A DNA stretch of 64,000 nucleotides from CAIQJJ01 sp964606085 (GTDB lineage Bacteria > Chloroflexota > Anaerolineae > Anaerolineales > UBA4823). The translations under genes and the position numbers were made by a program. How positions within the stretch are numbered: position 1 is the first letter of the stretch; every line of letters starts with the position of its first letter. The notes beneath the pieces were generated by a model. It saw only the letters and a program-made list of their open reading frames with translations. It had not been told where the DNA came from and searched no databases. Shown one piece after another: positions 40,372-49,999 of the stretch. The stretch is taken from the NCBI GenBank assembly GCA_964606085.1, contig CAZSFD010000016.1:6979-70978 (forward strand). The letters run 5' to 3'.

Positions 40372-41379
40372 CTACCCGCTTTGACGGATGATCAATTCGG
40401 GCGGCAGGAGCGTGGTGATGGGTTGGGTGGGCGGGTTGGCAAGGGCATCGAACAGGATTTGGGCGGCGCGGCGGCCCAATTCGGCGCGCTGAACGCGGCA
40501 GGTGGTGAGGGCGGGGGTGACGAGGGCGGCCAGGTGGATGTCGTCGTAGCCGGTGATGGCGAGACCGCCTGGCACGCCGCGGCCCAGGCTGGCGGCGGCT
40601 TGCAGCGCGCCGACGGCCACCAGGTCGTTGTAGCATAGCAGGGCCGTCAGGCTGGGATGGTCGGTCAGCAGGGTGCGCGCGGCGGCGCGGCCATCCTCTA
40701 CGGAGGGGGGGCAGTGGGTCAGATGAAAGGAAGTCCAGGCAATGCCGGCGGCTTCGGCGGCGCGGTGAGCGCCTTCGAGCCGTTTTTGGCCGCTGAACGA
40801 GTTGGCCGGGCCAGCCAGCAGGCCGATGGCGCGGTGTCCCCGTTGCAACAGATAGCGCAGCATCATTTCGCCGCCGAGGGCGTCATCTATGCCCACGCTG
40901 CCGGCCAGTTGGGCCGCCTGGGGCATGTCGCGGTTGACCAGCACCGCCGCCGGGTGCGGGGCAAGGGCGTTGGTCAGGTCATCGCCGCGCAGTCGCGAAC
41001 TGCACAAGATCACGCCATCCACCCATTTTTCGGCCAGCACTTGCAGCAGTTCGAACTCGCGCTGCGGGTCTTCGTTGGTGTCACAAAGCAGCAGGCTGTA
41101 GCCCTGTTCGTAGGCCACCTGCTCCACCCCGCGGATGATGTCAGGAAAGAAGGGGTTCGATACGTCGGGGACGATCAGGCCGATGCTGGCGGTGCGCTGC
41201 GTGACGAGCGACCGCGCCACGCCGCTGGGCCGGTAACCCAGGCGCTCGATGATGGTCTCAATGCGTTGGCGCTGCTCAGGGCCAACGCCATCTTTGTTGT
41301 TGACGACGCGCGAAACGGTCATCAGAGAAACACCCGCTTCGCGAGCGACATCGGCAAGGGTGGGGCGGATAGGGGCCAT
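40372..41379 (-). CDS. LacI family transcriptional regulator
   Basis: The 335-residue repressor starts with PTLADVAREAGVSLMTVSRV, the LacI helix-turn-helix, followed by the hinge RPSGVARSL and a periplasmic-binding-protein-like sugar-sensing domain (IGLIVPDVSNPFFPDI, ITGYDDIHLAALVTPALTT). The ATG at 41379 is chosen because longer readings would begin upstream of the promoter. A palindromic operator follows its own -10 box, so it is autoregulated. It heads the group URO-D, aldo/keto reductase and isomerase, which it likely controls in response to a sugar. Confidence 0.95.
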   Translation of the reverse strand: MAPIRPTLADVAREAGVSLMTVSRVVNNKDGVGPEQRQRIETIIERLGYRPSGVARSLVTQRTASIGLIVPDVSNPFFPDIIRGVEQVAYEQGYSLLLCDTNEDPQREFELLQVLAEKWVDGVILCSSRLRGDDLTNALAPHPAAVLVNRDMPQAAQLAGSVGIDDALGGEMMLRYLLQRGHRAIGLLAGPANSFSGQKRLEGAHRAAEAAGIAWTSFHLTHCPPSVEDGRAAARTLLTDHPSLTALLCYNDLVAVGALQAAASLGRGVPGGLAITGYDDIHLAALVTPALTTCRVQRAELGRRAAQILFDALANPPTQPITTLLPPELIIRQSG

Positions 41380-41451
41380 GCAAGAAATTTGTGGTTGTGT
41401 TGGTCGAGCGGCAAACAAAGCTCGCGGCCCAACCGGCGGAGAGGCGATTAA

Positions 41452-41496
41452 CGTTAGCGCTAACGCCATTATAGGAAGGTGCGGGTGAAATGTCAA
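41452..41496 (-). promoter_or_regulatory. Consensus promoter and LacI operator
   Basis: On the minus strand TTGACA (41491-41496), 17 bp and TATAAT (41468-41473) form a full-consensus sigma70 promoter. The perfect 14-bp palindrome CGTTAGCGCTAACG (41452-41465) lies right after the -10 box over the expected start site, a classic LacI-family operator. On the other strand a TATAAT (41505-41510) may serve the divergent kinase gene. Confidence 0.85.
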
Positions 41497-41537
41497 TGTT
41501 TGCGTATAATGGAGTTAGCCCTGGATGGAGTTTTAGG

Positions 41538-44500
41538 ATGTTGCATCGAATCCGCGCCTGGTTCGCCACCCCCGTCTTCGCCGACCGGCAGAAAACCTAT
41601 TTTGCCATGCTGATGAACGCGCCCATTGTGCGCTTGTTTGGCGTATTGGGAATTGCGTTTCTGGGCGTCGTGTTTGTCTTTCCGGCTAAATGGCCCAGCG
41701 CGGCGGTCGTGTTCAGTTTTTTGGCCTTCTTAGTTCTCTGCAAATTCCTGTTGAACGGGGGGCAGATTAACCTGGCACGCCTGATTTTTATTGGCGGGTT
41801 ATATCTGGTCAGCACGGCCCTGGTGGTGTTTTCGGGCGGGGCGGCCAGTGTCAATATGATGTATTATGTGGCGGTCATCGTCCTGGCGACCCTGCTGTAT
41901 GGCAATCAGGGCGGGCAAATTGCTTTCGGGGTCATTGTGTTTTCGGCGCTGGTGATTGTGATCGCCGGTTGGCAGGGTTGGCTGCCGCCGCGCATCTTCC
42001 CGGTGCCGCCGCAAAGCGGGTGGTTCATGCTCGTCATGGCCGCTATGTTGGTACTGGCGGCGCTCGGGCAGGCCATCAAGAGCCGCGATACAGCCCTCGA
42101 GGCGCTGCGTGAGAGCGAGGCCAAATATCGTTCGTTGTTCGAAGCTATTTCCACTGCGATCATCGTCATGGAAAAAGGCAGCGGGGTCATCCTCGATGTC
42201 AATGGTGCGGCTGAAAAGCTCTATGGTTATGCGCGCCAGCAATTGATCGGCAAAACCATCATGGATTTATCTGCCGAACCCGATGAGACGCGCCGCGCCA
42301 TTCAGGGCGGCTCGGTGCAGATTCCGCTGCGCTATCATCGCCGAAGCGATGGCAGCACGTTCCCGGCAGAGATTTATGACAACGTGATGGAATGGGAAGG
42401 CCGAGAAATTCGCATCGGCAGCGTGCGCGATATCAGCGAACGCCTCAACGCTCAGCAACGCGAACAAAGCAATTCGCGCCGGCTTTCGGGCATCATCAGC
42501 GCCGCCCAGCAGTTGCTTACCTGTGCCAGCCTGGACGATGTCTACCGCCAGGCCGTGGAATTGGGCCGCGCCAAACTGGGCCTGGAACGCTGCGCCATCT
42601 TCCTGCTCGATGAAGCGGAAGGTGTGCTGGTTGGGACGTATGGCACCGACGATCAAGGCCATACAACCGATGAACATGCGGCCCGCGTGCCGCTGCGCGA
42701 AGGCAGGCTGGATGACGCCAGCACGCCCCCTGAGTCCTGGCGCATCCGCGATGATGACGTTTCGCACTGGCAAGAGGGCCAGCCGGTGATGACCCACAAG
42801 CATTGGACGGCCGCAACCTTCATCCGCGCCAACATGCGGGCGATTGGGGTCTTCTTCAACGATGCCAATATCACCCACGCCGCTCTCGACCCGGCCCAGC
42901 AAGAAGCCGTGGCGGTGTATTGTTCGCTGCTGGGCAGCATTATCGAACAGAAGCGGGCCGAGGCGCGGCGCGACCAGGTGAGCAAAGGCTTGCGGGCCGT
43001 GATTGACTCGACCGACGAACTGATCCAATGCCCCGATCTCGACTCGTTCTGCCGCCGGGCGGTGGAACTGGCGCGCCAGAAGTTGGGCGTTGAACGCTGC
43101 GGCCTGTATCTTTTCGATGCTGAACAAAACCGGATGCGTGGCACCTACGGCACCGACATCGCGGGCAACATCATCAACGAGGCCGCCATTACCTGGCCCA
43201 CCGATCTCAGCCAGGAGATGGCCCGCAGCATCGAAAAAACCTGGTCACTGACCGAGGGGGAGTATCGCACCCTGGTTGGTGATGAAAACAAGGTCGTGGG
43301 GCATGGCTGGAACGTACAGACCGTCTTGCGCCTGGGGGCTGAACCGATTGGCATATTCTTCAACGACACCGCCATCAGCCGCGCCCCGGTTGACCCGCTG
43401 CAGCAAGAGGTGATCGCCATTTACTGCTCGCTGCTCGAAAATATGATTAAACAGAAGCACGTCGAGGCGGCGCTCAAACGCGCCACGCTCTCGCTGCGCG
43501 TCTCTGAGGAGCGTTACCGCCAGGCCATCGAAGCCGCCGGCGCTGTGCCATACCTGCAAGATTATGAGCGACGCGCCTTCACCTTCATCGGCGAAAACAT
43601 CTTCCAACTGACAGGTTATTCAGCCGATGAAATGACCCCTGCTTTTTGGGATACCCTGGTGGAAGAAGCCATCCCCGGCGGCGAAGCGGCGGGCCTGAGC
43701 GAAAAAGAAGCCATCCCCCTGGCGCGCAGCGGCAAGCTCAGCCAATGGCTGTGCGATTACCGCATCCGCACCCGCCTGGGCGAAACACGCTGGATTGCCG
43801 ATTGTGCGGTGGAAATTTTCGACGAGCATGGCACGGCGCGCGGCTCAATTGGCATTCTGCAAGATATTACCAGCCGCAAGCAGGCCGAGGCCGAGCGCGA
43901 AAAGCTGATCGCCGAACTCGAAACCAAAAACGCCGAGTTGGAGCGCTTTACCTACACCGTCTCGCACGATCTGAAAAGCCCGCTGATCACCATCCAGGGC
44001 TTTCTTGGCTACCTGCAAAAAGACGCCGAGCAGGGCAACCTGGAACGCCTGCGGGCAGACATGGCCCGTATTACCGATGCCACCGTGCGGATGCAGCACC
44101 TGCTCAACGACCTGCTCGAACTCTCCCGCATCGGACGCATTGTCAACCCACCCAAGCACATCCCCTTTTTGTGGATTGTCGAAGAAGCGCTGAGCCTGGT
44201 GAAAGGTCGGTTGGATCGCGGCGGGGTCAAGGTGGTGTACGATCCAGATTTGCCCTTCGTCTATGGCGATTCGGCCCGCCTGGTGGAGGTGGTGCAAAAC
44301 CTGGTGGACAACGCCGCTAAATTTATGGAAGGCCAGCCCAATCCACAGGTGGAAATCGGCCAACAGGGCAGTGACGCGGGCGGCTTTGTCACCTTTTACG
44401 TGTGCGATAACGGCATGGGCATCCCGCCACAATATCACGAACGCATCTTTGGCCTGTTCAACAAACTTGATGCAAAAAGTGAAGGCACCGGCGTGGGGCT

Positions 44501-44615
44501 GGCCCTGGTCAAACGCATCGTTGAGGTGCATGGCGGCAAAATCTGGGTCGAGTCGGATGGGGTGGGGCAAGGTTCGACCTTTTATTTCACCCTGCCTGGC
44601 AACCCGCCGCATTGA
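41538..44615 (+). CDS. Membrane sensor histidine kinase with two PAS and two GTYGTD GAF-like domains
   Basis: The 1025-residue protein has five or six membrane helices (about 30-178), PAS (191-305), two GAF-like domains with GTYGTD (316-473 and 484-640) and PAS (655-785). HisKA follows with H810 in ERFTYTVSHDLKSPL, then HATPase_c to the end (VVQNLVDNAAKFM, DNGMGIPP, GTGVGLALV). All kinase motifs are intact. The ATG at 41538 is preferred because GGAG is 7 bases upstream and a -10 box at 41505-41510 would put an upstream ATG at 41490 outside the transcript. It begins a rightward cluster of three kinases and two regulators, divergent from lacI. Confidence 0.92.
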   Translation: MLHRIRAWFATPVFADRQKTYFAMLMNAPIVRLFGVLGIAFLGVVFVFPAKWPSAAVVFSFLAFLVLCKFLLNGGQINLARLIFIGGLYLVSTALVVFSGGAASVNMMYYVAVIVLATLLYGNQGGQIAFGVIVFSALVIVIAGWQGWLPPRIFPVPPQSGWFMLVMAAMLVLAALGQAIKSRDTALEALRESEAKYRSLFEAISTAIIVMEKGSGVILDVNGAAEKLYGYARQQLIGKTIMDLSAEPDETRRAIQGGSVQIPLRYHRRSDGSTFPAEIYDNVMEWEGREIRIGSVRDISERLNAQQREQSNSRRLSGIISAAQQLLTCASLDDVYRQAVELGRAKLGLERCAIFLLDEAEGVLVGTYGTDDQGHTTDEHAARVPLREGRLDDASTPPESWRIRDDDVSHWQEGQPVMTHKHWTAATFIRANMRAIGVFFNDANITHAALDPAQQEAVAVYCSLLGSIIEQKRAEARRDQVSKGLRAVIDSTDELIQCPDLDSFCRRAVELARQKLGVERCGLYLFDAEQNRMRGTYGTDIAGNIINEAAITWPTDLSQEMARSIEKTWSLTEGEYRTLVGDENKVVGHGWNVQTVLRLGAEPIGIFFNDTAISRAPVDPLQQEVIAIYCSLLENMIKQKHVEAALKRATLSLRVSEERYRQAIEAAGAVPYLQDYERRAFTFIGENIFQLTGYSADEMTPAFWDTLVEEAIPGGEAAGLSEKEAIPLARSGKLSQWLCDYRIRTRLGETRWIADCAVEIFDEHGTARGSIGILQDITSRKQAEAEREKLIAELETKNAELERFTYTVSHDLKSPLITIQGFLGYLQKDAEQGNLERLRADMARITDATVRMQHLLNDLLELSRIGRIVNPPKHIPFLWIVEEALSLVKGRLDRGGVKVVYDPDLPFVYGDSARLVEVVQNLVDNAAKFMEGQPNPQVEIGQQGSDAGGFVTFYVCDNGMGIPPQYHERIFGLFNKLDAKSEGTGVGLALVKRIVEVHGGKIWVESDGVGQGSTFYFTLPGNPPH

Positions 44616-44657
44616 TGAGCGTGCTGCCATCTTTGGGCTGCGGTTGGAAACCGCATT

Positions 44658-46328
44658 ATGAACACCTTCTGGCAAAAAAAGCGTGCCATTCTTTATCGCT
44701 GGCTGCTTCAGCCGCACCCACTGGTGCAAGATGCCAGCCAGGTACATTTCGCCAGGTTGCTGGCCGGGTTGCTGCTCGTCTCCAGCGTGAGCGCTTTTTT
44801 ACGGGTGGTGTACACGGCACGATTTGGCGGAAACATGGCTGCCGGCTTGCTGACCGTGGGGGGCTGCCTGCTGGCCTACGCATTCAGCCGCAGCCCCTAC
44901 TACCGTTGGAGCGCCACGCTGACCCTGCTGCTGCTGGCCGCCCTGGTTTTCATCAATGTGCTGGATGGCCCAGGCTTTAGCGAGATGGCAGTTCACGCCA
45001 GCCTGCCCTGGCTGCTGCTATCCATCATCTTTGGCAGCATCTTTCTGAGTATGGGCCGGATGGTAATTCTGGTTGCGGTGAGCCTGGCAGCCATCGGTAG
45101 CCTGCCGCTGCTCAACCCGGCCATTTCGTTCAGCAGCCTGCTGGGCCCAATTGGCCTGATCGCCACGGCAAGCTCACTCCTGTTGGTGATGCGCCGCCAC
45201 CTGGCCCGCCAGGAAATGGAACGCCAACACCTGCTGGAACAGCGCGATGCGCGTTACCGCGCCCTGTTCGAGCGCACCAACGATGCCGTCTTCATTCTTG
45301 ATATGAATGGACTTCATACCGAAGTAAATGTCCAGGCGGCTGCCTTATTGGGTTATACAGTAGATGAAATGGTGGGGATGGCAACACAACAGGTGGTTGT
45401 GCCTGCTGAACAAGATGACAGCCAGGCTAAAAAAGCGGCCCTGCTGCGTGGCGAAGTTCTGCCCATCTACGAGCGCACTTTTCGCCATAAAGACGGCCAT
45501 GACGTGCCAGTGGAAGTGAGTGTAGCCATCGTTCACGATGCCAATGGTCGCCCTCTGCACATCCAAAGCATCGCCCGTGGGATTGCCGAACGCAAGCGTG
45601 CCCAACGCGAGCGTGAGCGCTTGATTGAACAGTTAGAAGCCAAAAACGCTGAATTAGAGCGCTTCACCTACACCGTCTCGCATGATCTCAAAAGCCCCCT
45701 GGTGACCATGCAAGGATTTTTGAGCTTTCTCGAAAAAGACCTGGCCGCCGGAAAGATGGAACAGGTGCAGCGCGACGCCCAACGCATCCGCAGCGCCATC
45801 GAGAAAATGCGCCACCTGCTCGACGACCTGCTGGCGCTGTCACGCGCCGGGCGGCAAATGGGCGCACCCGAAACCGTATCCCTGGGCAAGGTCGTGCAAG
45901 ATGCCATCGAACTGGTGAGCGGCCGGCTGGATGAGCGCGGCGTAACCATCACGATAGTAGACGATCTGCCCGAGGTGTGGGGCGACCGCTCCCGCTTGTT
46001 ACAGGTCTGCCAAAACCTGCTCGATAACGCCATCAAATTCATGGGACAGCAACCCCACCCACAAATTACCATCGGCTGCGGCCCGCATGCAGGCGATAAG
46101 CTGGTGCAAATTTATATTCAAGACAACGGCATGGGCATAGCCCCCGAAAACCAACCGACCATCTTTGGGCTGTTCAACAAACTGGATACCCATAGCGAAG
46201 GCAGCGGCATCGGTTTGGCCCTGGTGCAGCGCATCATCGAGGCGCACGGCGGGCGCGTCAACGTTTACTCAGATGGCCTGGGAAATGGCAGCACATTTAC
46301 CTTTTCGCTTCCAACGCCACCCCAATAA
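44658..46328 (+). CDS. Membrane PAS sensor histidine kinase
   Basis: The 556-residue protein has about six membrane helices (30-180, e.g. LLLSIIFGSIFLSMGRMVIL). A PAS domain follows (YRALFERTNDAVFILDMNGL through HRDGHDVPV-like core, about 195-310), then HisKA with H342 (ERFTYTVSHDLKSPLVTMQ) and HATPase_c (DNGMGIAPE, GSGIGLALV). The transmitter is nearly identical in layout to those of the two neighbouring kinases. A 6-bp hairpin (44640-44654) precedes the ATG. The signal is unknown. Confidence 0.93.
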   Translation: MNTFWQKKRAILYRWLLQPHPLVQDASQVHFARLLAGLLLVSSVSAFLRVVYTARFGGNMAAGLLTVGGCLLAYAFSRSPYYRWSATLTLLLLAALVFINVLDGPGFSEMAVHASLPWLLLSIIFGSIFLSMGRMVILVAVSLAAIGSLPLLNPAISFSSLLGPIGLIATASSLLLVMRRHLARQEMERQHLLEQRDARYRALFERTNDAVFILDMNGLHTEVNVQAAALLGYTVDEMVGMATQQVVVPAEQDDSQAKKAALLRGEVLPIYERTFRHKDGHDVPVEVSVAIVHDANGRPLHIQSIARGIAERKRAQRERERLIEQLEAKNAELERFTYTVSHDLKSPLVTMQGFLSFLEKDLAAGKMEQVQRDAQRIRSAIEKMRHLLDDLLALSRAGRQMGAPETVSLGKVVQDAIELVSGRLDERGVTITIVDDLPEVWGDRSRLLQVCQNLLDNAIKFMGQQPHPQITIGCGPHAGDKLVQIYIQDNGMGIAPENQPTIFGLFNKLDTHSEGSGIGLALVQRIIEAHGGRVNVYSDGLGNGSTFTFSLPTPPQ

Positions 46329-46343
46329 CAGGATGTTTTTCTT

Positions 46344-49300
46344 ATGGATGTTCCCAAGCCCCCCTCCATCAACTCTGTGAAAGCATTGAGTTGGCCGCAA
46401 ATGCAGGCCATTTTGGCGGCCACCCATGAGTTAATGCAGTTTCCCAACCTCGACACGCTTTGCCGCGGCACCGTGGAGTTGGCCCGCCAAAGGCTGGGGG
46501 TGGAGCGTTGCTCGCTGTTCATGCTGGACAACGAAACACAAACCATGCGCGGTACTTATGGTACTGATCTAAACGGTCAGACGACCGACGAACATCACTT
46601 GCAGTGGATTTTCGATCAGCAACAAAGAGATTCTATCGGCGAGGAATACTGGCATATCGTGTATAACGAAGCGCCCCTGCCGCAAGATATTCAACCGCCG
46701 CGGGCGTGGGTGGCCTATACCTGGATGCACCAGAGCGAAGATACGGTCATCTTGTTCTGCAACGATACCGCCATCACCGGCGCACCCGTAGACGAGGCGC
46801 AGCAGCAGGCCATCGCCGTCTACCTTTCCATCGTTTACGGCATCATCCGCCGTTTCCAAAGCGAACAGGCCCTGCGTGCAAGCGAAGCGCTCTTCCACGC
46901 CATTTTCGACTCGGTAAACGAAGCCGTATTCATGCACGAGAAAGAGACCGGCGCCATTCTCACCGTCAACCAGAAAGCCTGCGAGATGTATGGCTTTACC
47001 GCCGAAGAGATGCTGCACTTGCAAATCAGCGATCTCAGCGCCAACGTGCCACCCTACACCCAACAAGATGCCATGCAGCAAATTGGCCTGGCCTCGCGCT
47101 ATGGCGCACAAATTTTCGAGTGGCATGCCCGCGACCGCCTGGATCGCTTGTTTTGGGTGGAGGTCAACCTGCGCCTGGCAACCATCGGTGAAGTTGAACG
47201 AGTGATCGTCACCGTTCGCGATATCAACGAACGCAAACAACTCGAAAATATCCGCAACGCCATGTACCTGATCGCCGCCAAATCGGTCACCGCGCAAAGC
47301 CTGGAAGCCTTCTACCCTGAAATTCACCGCATCATCGGCGCACTGATGCCCGCCAGCAACTTTTATATTGCCCTCTACGATGCCCAAAATGACCTGCTGC
47401 ACGTGCCATATTACATAGATGAATACGATCCGCCGCCCCTGCCGCATCACCCCAACGGCGGCCTGACCGCTCATGTTTTACACACCGGCAAACCGCTGCT
47501 GCTCAAACGGGAAGACCACCTGCGCGTGAAAGAAGAAAAAGACCTGGAAAGCATCGGCACCCCCGCCGTAGACTGGTTGGGTGTGCCGCTGATCGCCAGC
47601 CAGGGCATCCTGGGCGTGATGACGGTGCAAACCTATAACGAACAGCAGCGCCTGACGGCCACCGACCGCGATGTGCTGGTTTTTGTCTCCAACCAGGTGG
47701 CCATGACCATTCAACGCCGCCGCGCCGAGGAACACCAACACCAACTGACCCGCGGTCTGCAAGCCGTCATCGAAACCACCGACGAACTGCTCCAGGTGGA
47801 CGGCCTGGACAGGCTGTACCGCCGCGCCGTCGAATTGGGCCGCGCGAAAATCGGCCTGGAACGCTGCAGCCTCTACTTGCTCGATGACGCCCAGGCGTTC
47901 CTGCTGGGCACCTACGGCACCGACGACAAAGGCCAAACCTGCGACGAAAGCGCCGGGCGCATCGCCACGCACCAAACCCCCGAAGTCTTCGCCGATTGGG
48001 AGAAACTCTACACCATCATCACCGATGAAGATTCCCGGCAGCAAGGGTATTGGTTGGGCGCAGACCGTATCCTTTTAGGGCGTGGGTGGACGGTAGCCAC
48101 GGTCATCCGCAATGCTGTGCGTCCGCTTGGCGTGCTATATAACGACGCGGCCATTACCCAGGCTCCATTCAACCCCGCCCTGCAAGAAGCCACCGCCTTC
48201 TATTGCTCGCTGTTGGGCAGCATCATTGACCGCAAACGGCTTGAAGAATTTGAAAAGCGCTCCATCGAGCGCCTGAGCAGCGTGGTGCAGATTGCCGATG
48301 AACTGATCAACTACACCGAAACCGATACCTTCTACCGCCGGGCCGTAGAACTGGCCCGCGAAAAGCTGGGCATCGAACGCTGCGCCATCTTCCTGCTCGA
48401 TGAGACAACTAACACCATGTCTGGTACATATGGCACCGACCTGCAAGGCCATACCACTGATGAGCATGGCGCAACCTGGCAAACCAGCGAAATCCCCCAG
48501 GTTTTGCGCGCCCCCAATGTGTCGTGGACGATCATCGAAAAAGAGCATGGTTACTGGCAAAAAGATCGCCATGTTGATAACGAAGAGGCCGGCTGGGTGG
48601 CGCAAACGCTCATCCGCTTTGCCAATCGCACCATTGGCATCTTTATCAACGATTCCGCGCTGACCAGGGCCGCGCCCGATGGCATGTTGCAAGAAACCAT
48701 CGTGCTGTATTGTTCGCTGTTAGGCAGCCTGATCCAACGCCTGCAAAGCGAAACCGAACGCAAAGCGTTGATCGGCGAATTGAGCGCCAAAAACGCCGAG
48801 TTAGAGCGCTTCACCTATACGGTCTCGCACGACCTGAAATCACCGCTGATCACCATCCGCGGCTTTCTTGGCTTTCTCGAAAAAGATGCCCGCGCCGGCA
48901 ACTTTGAACGCCTGGATCAAGACCTGCAACGCATTGTTCAGGCCACCCACAAAATGCAAAACCTGCTCGACGATCTGCTCGAACTATCGCGCATTGGCCG
49001 CATCGTTGGGCCAACGCAAACGCTCCCCTTTGCCGAGATCGCCCGCGAAGCGCTCGAACTGGTCGGCGGCATGTTGATGGAACGCCACGTGCGGGTCATG
49101 GTCATGCCAGACCTGCCCGCCATCCACGGCGACCGCGCCCGCCTGGTGGAAGTGATGCAAAACCTGATCGAAAACGCGGTCAAATTTATGGGCAGCCAGG
49201 CCAACTCACTGATCGAAATCGGATCACGCCCCGAAGCCCCGCCCGGCGAGGCCGTGTTCTTCGTCAAAGACAATGGCATGGGCATCGAACCGCAATATCA

Positions 49301-49484
49301 CGAGCGCATCTTCGGCCTGTTCAACAAGCTCGACGCCCAAAGTGAAGGCACCGGCATCGGTCTGGCCCTGGTGCGGCGCATCATCGAGGTGCATGGCGGG
49401 CGCATCTGGGTCGAATCGCAGGGGCAGGGGCAAGGTTGCACGTTCTGTTTCAGCCTGCTCACTAATCCGCGTCATCTGGCGTAG
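46344..49484 (+). CDS. Soluble multi-GAF sensor histidine kinase with three GTYGTD domains
   Basis: The 1046-residue protein has no membrane helix. Order: GTYGTD GAF-like domain (about 18-175), PAS (185-300), an ordinary GAF (305-455), two more GTYGTD domains (about 465-625 and 632-795), HisKA with H829 (ERFTYTVSHDLKSPL) and HATPase_c (VMQNLIENAVKFM, DNGMGIEP, GTGIGLALV). Each GTYGTD domain ends with FND and YCSLLGS. It follows the previous kinase by 15 bp and precedes an Rcp1-like response regulator, its likely partner. Confidence 0.93.
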   Translation: MDVPKPPSINSVKALSWPQMQAILAATHELMQFPNLDTLCRGTVELARQRLGVERCSLFMLDNETQTMRGTYGTDLNGQTTDEHHLQWIFDQQQRDSIGEEYWHIVYNEAPLPQDIQPPRAWVAYTWMHQSEDTVILFCNDTAITGAPVDEAQQQAIAVYLSIVYGIIRRFQSEQALRASEALFHAIFDSVNEAVFMHEKETGAILTVNQKACEMYGFTAEEMLHLQISDLSANVPPYTQQDAMQQIGLASRYGAQIFEWHARDRLDRLFWVEVNLRLATIGEVERVIVTVRDINERKQLENIRNAMYLIAAKSVTAQSLEAFYPEIHRIIGALMPASNFYIALYDAQNDLLHVPYYIDEYDPPPLPHHPNGGLTAHVLHTGKPLLLKREDHLRVKEEKDLESIGTPAVDWLGVPLIASQGILGVMTVQTYNEQQRLTATDRDVLVFVSNQVAMTIQRRRAEEHQHQLTRGLQAVIETTDELLQVDGLDRLYRRAVELGRAKIGLERCSLYLLDDAQAFLLGTYGTDDKGQTCDESAGRIATHQTPEVFADWEKLYTIITDEDSRQQGYWLGADRILLGRGWTVATVIRNAVRPLGVLYNDAAITQAPFNPALQEATAFYCSLLGSIIDRKRLEEFEKRSIERLSSVVQIADELINYTETDTFYRRAVELAREKLGIERCAIFLLDETTNTMSGTYGTDLQGHTTDEHGATWQTSEIPQVLRAPNVSWTIIEKEHGYWQKDRHVDNEEAGWVAQTLIRFANRTIGIFINDSALTRAAPDGMLQETIVLYCSLLGSLIQRLQSETERKALIGELSAKNAELERFTYTVSHDLKSPLITIRGFLGFLEKDARAGNFERLDQDLQRIVQATHKMQNLLDDLLELSRIGRIVGPTQTLPFAEIAREALELVGGMLMERHVRVMVMPDLPAIHGDRARLVEVMQNLIENAVKFMGSQANSLIEIGSRPEAPPGEAVFFVKDNGMGIEPQYHERIFGLFNKLDAQSEGTGIGLALVRRIIEVHGGRIWVESQGQGQGCTFCFSLLTNPRHLA

Positions 49485-49534
49485 AACGCGGTAAAATTTT
49501 GTTCAAATGATCCACTTTGATTAGGAGAATCGCG

Positions 49535-49993
49535 ATGCTCAATGAACCCGTGTTTGTCATGCTTGTCGAAGATAATATAGACCATGCCGAATTGATCATC
49601 CGTACCCTCTCCGAACATAGCGTTTCCAACAAAATCCGCCATTTTATGGACGGTCAAAGCGCCCTCGATTATCTCCTGCGGCAGCGGGAATTCAGCCGCC
49701 CGGCAGACAGCCCCCGCCCGCATATCATCTTGCTTGACCTGCGCTTGCCGCGGGTGGATGGCCTGGAAGTTCTCAAGGCCATCAAAGAATCAGAAGAATT
49801 GCAATATATCCCCGTCATCGTGCTGACCACTTCTGAAGCCGAACGCGATGTCGCCAGGGCGTATGTCAACCATGCCAACAGTTACCTGGTGAAACCGGTT
49901 GGCTTTGAAGAATTTAATAAGTTGATGGAAGATTTGGGCTTTTACTGGCTGGAATGGAACACCATTCCCCACGCCCCGCCTGTGCATTCGTAA
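49535..49993 (+). CDS. Rcp1-like response regulator
   Basis: The 152-residue single receiver has D68 as phospho-acceptor (IILLDLRLPRVDGLEVL), VIVLTTSEAERD and the SYLVKPVGFEEF lysine. The pattern of a long alpha4/beta5 region and the VEDNIDHAELIIRTL start is that of Rcp1, partner of cyanobacterial phytochrome kinases. TAGGAG (49522-49527) sets the ATG at 49535. It probably receives phosphate from one or more of the three kinases upstream, whose transmitters are of the same type. Confidence 0.95.
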   Translation: MLNEPVFVMLVEDNIDHAELIIRTLSEHSVSNKIRHFMDGQSALDYLLRQREFSRPADSPRPHIILLDLRLPRVDGLEVLKAIKESEELQYIPVIVLTTSEAERDVARAYVNHANSYLVKPVGFEEFNKLMEDLGFYWLEWNTIPHAPPVHS

Positions 49994-49999
49994 ACGGGT

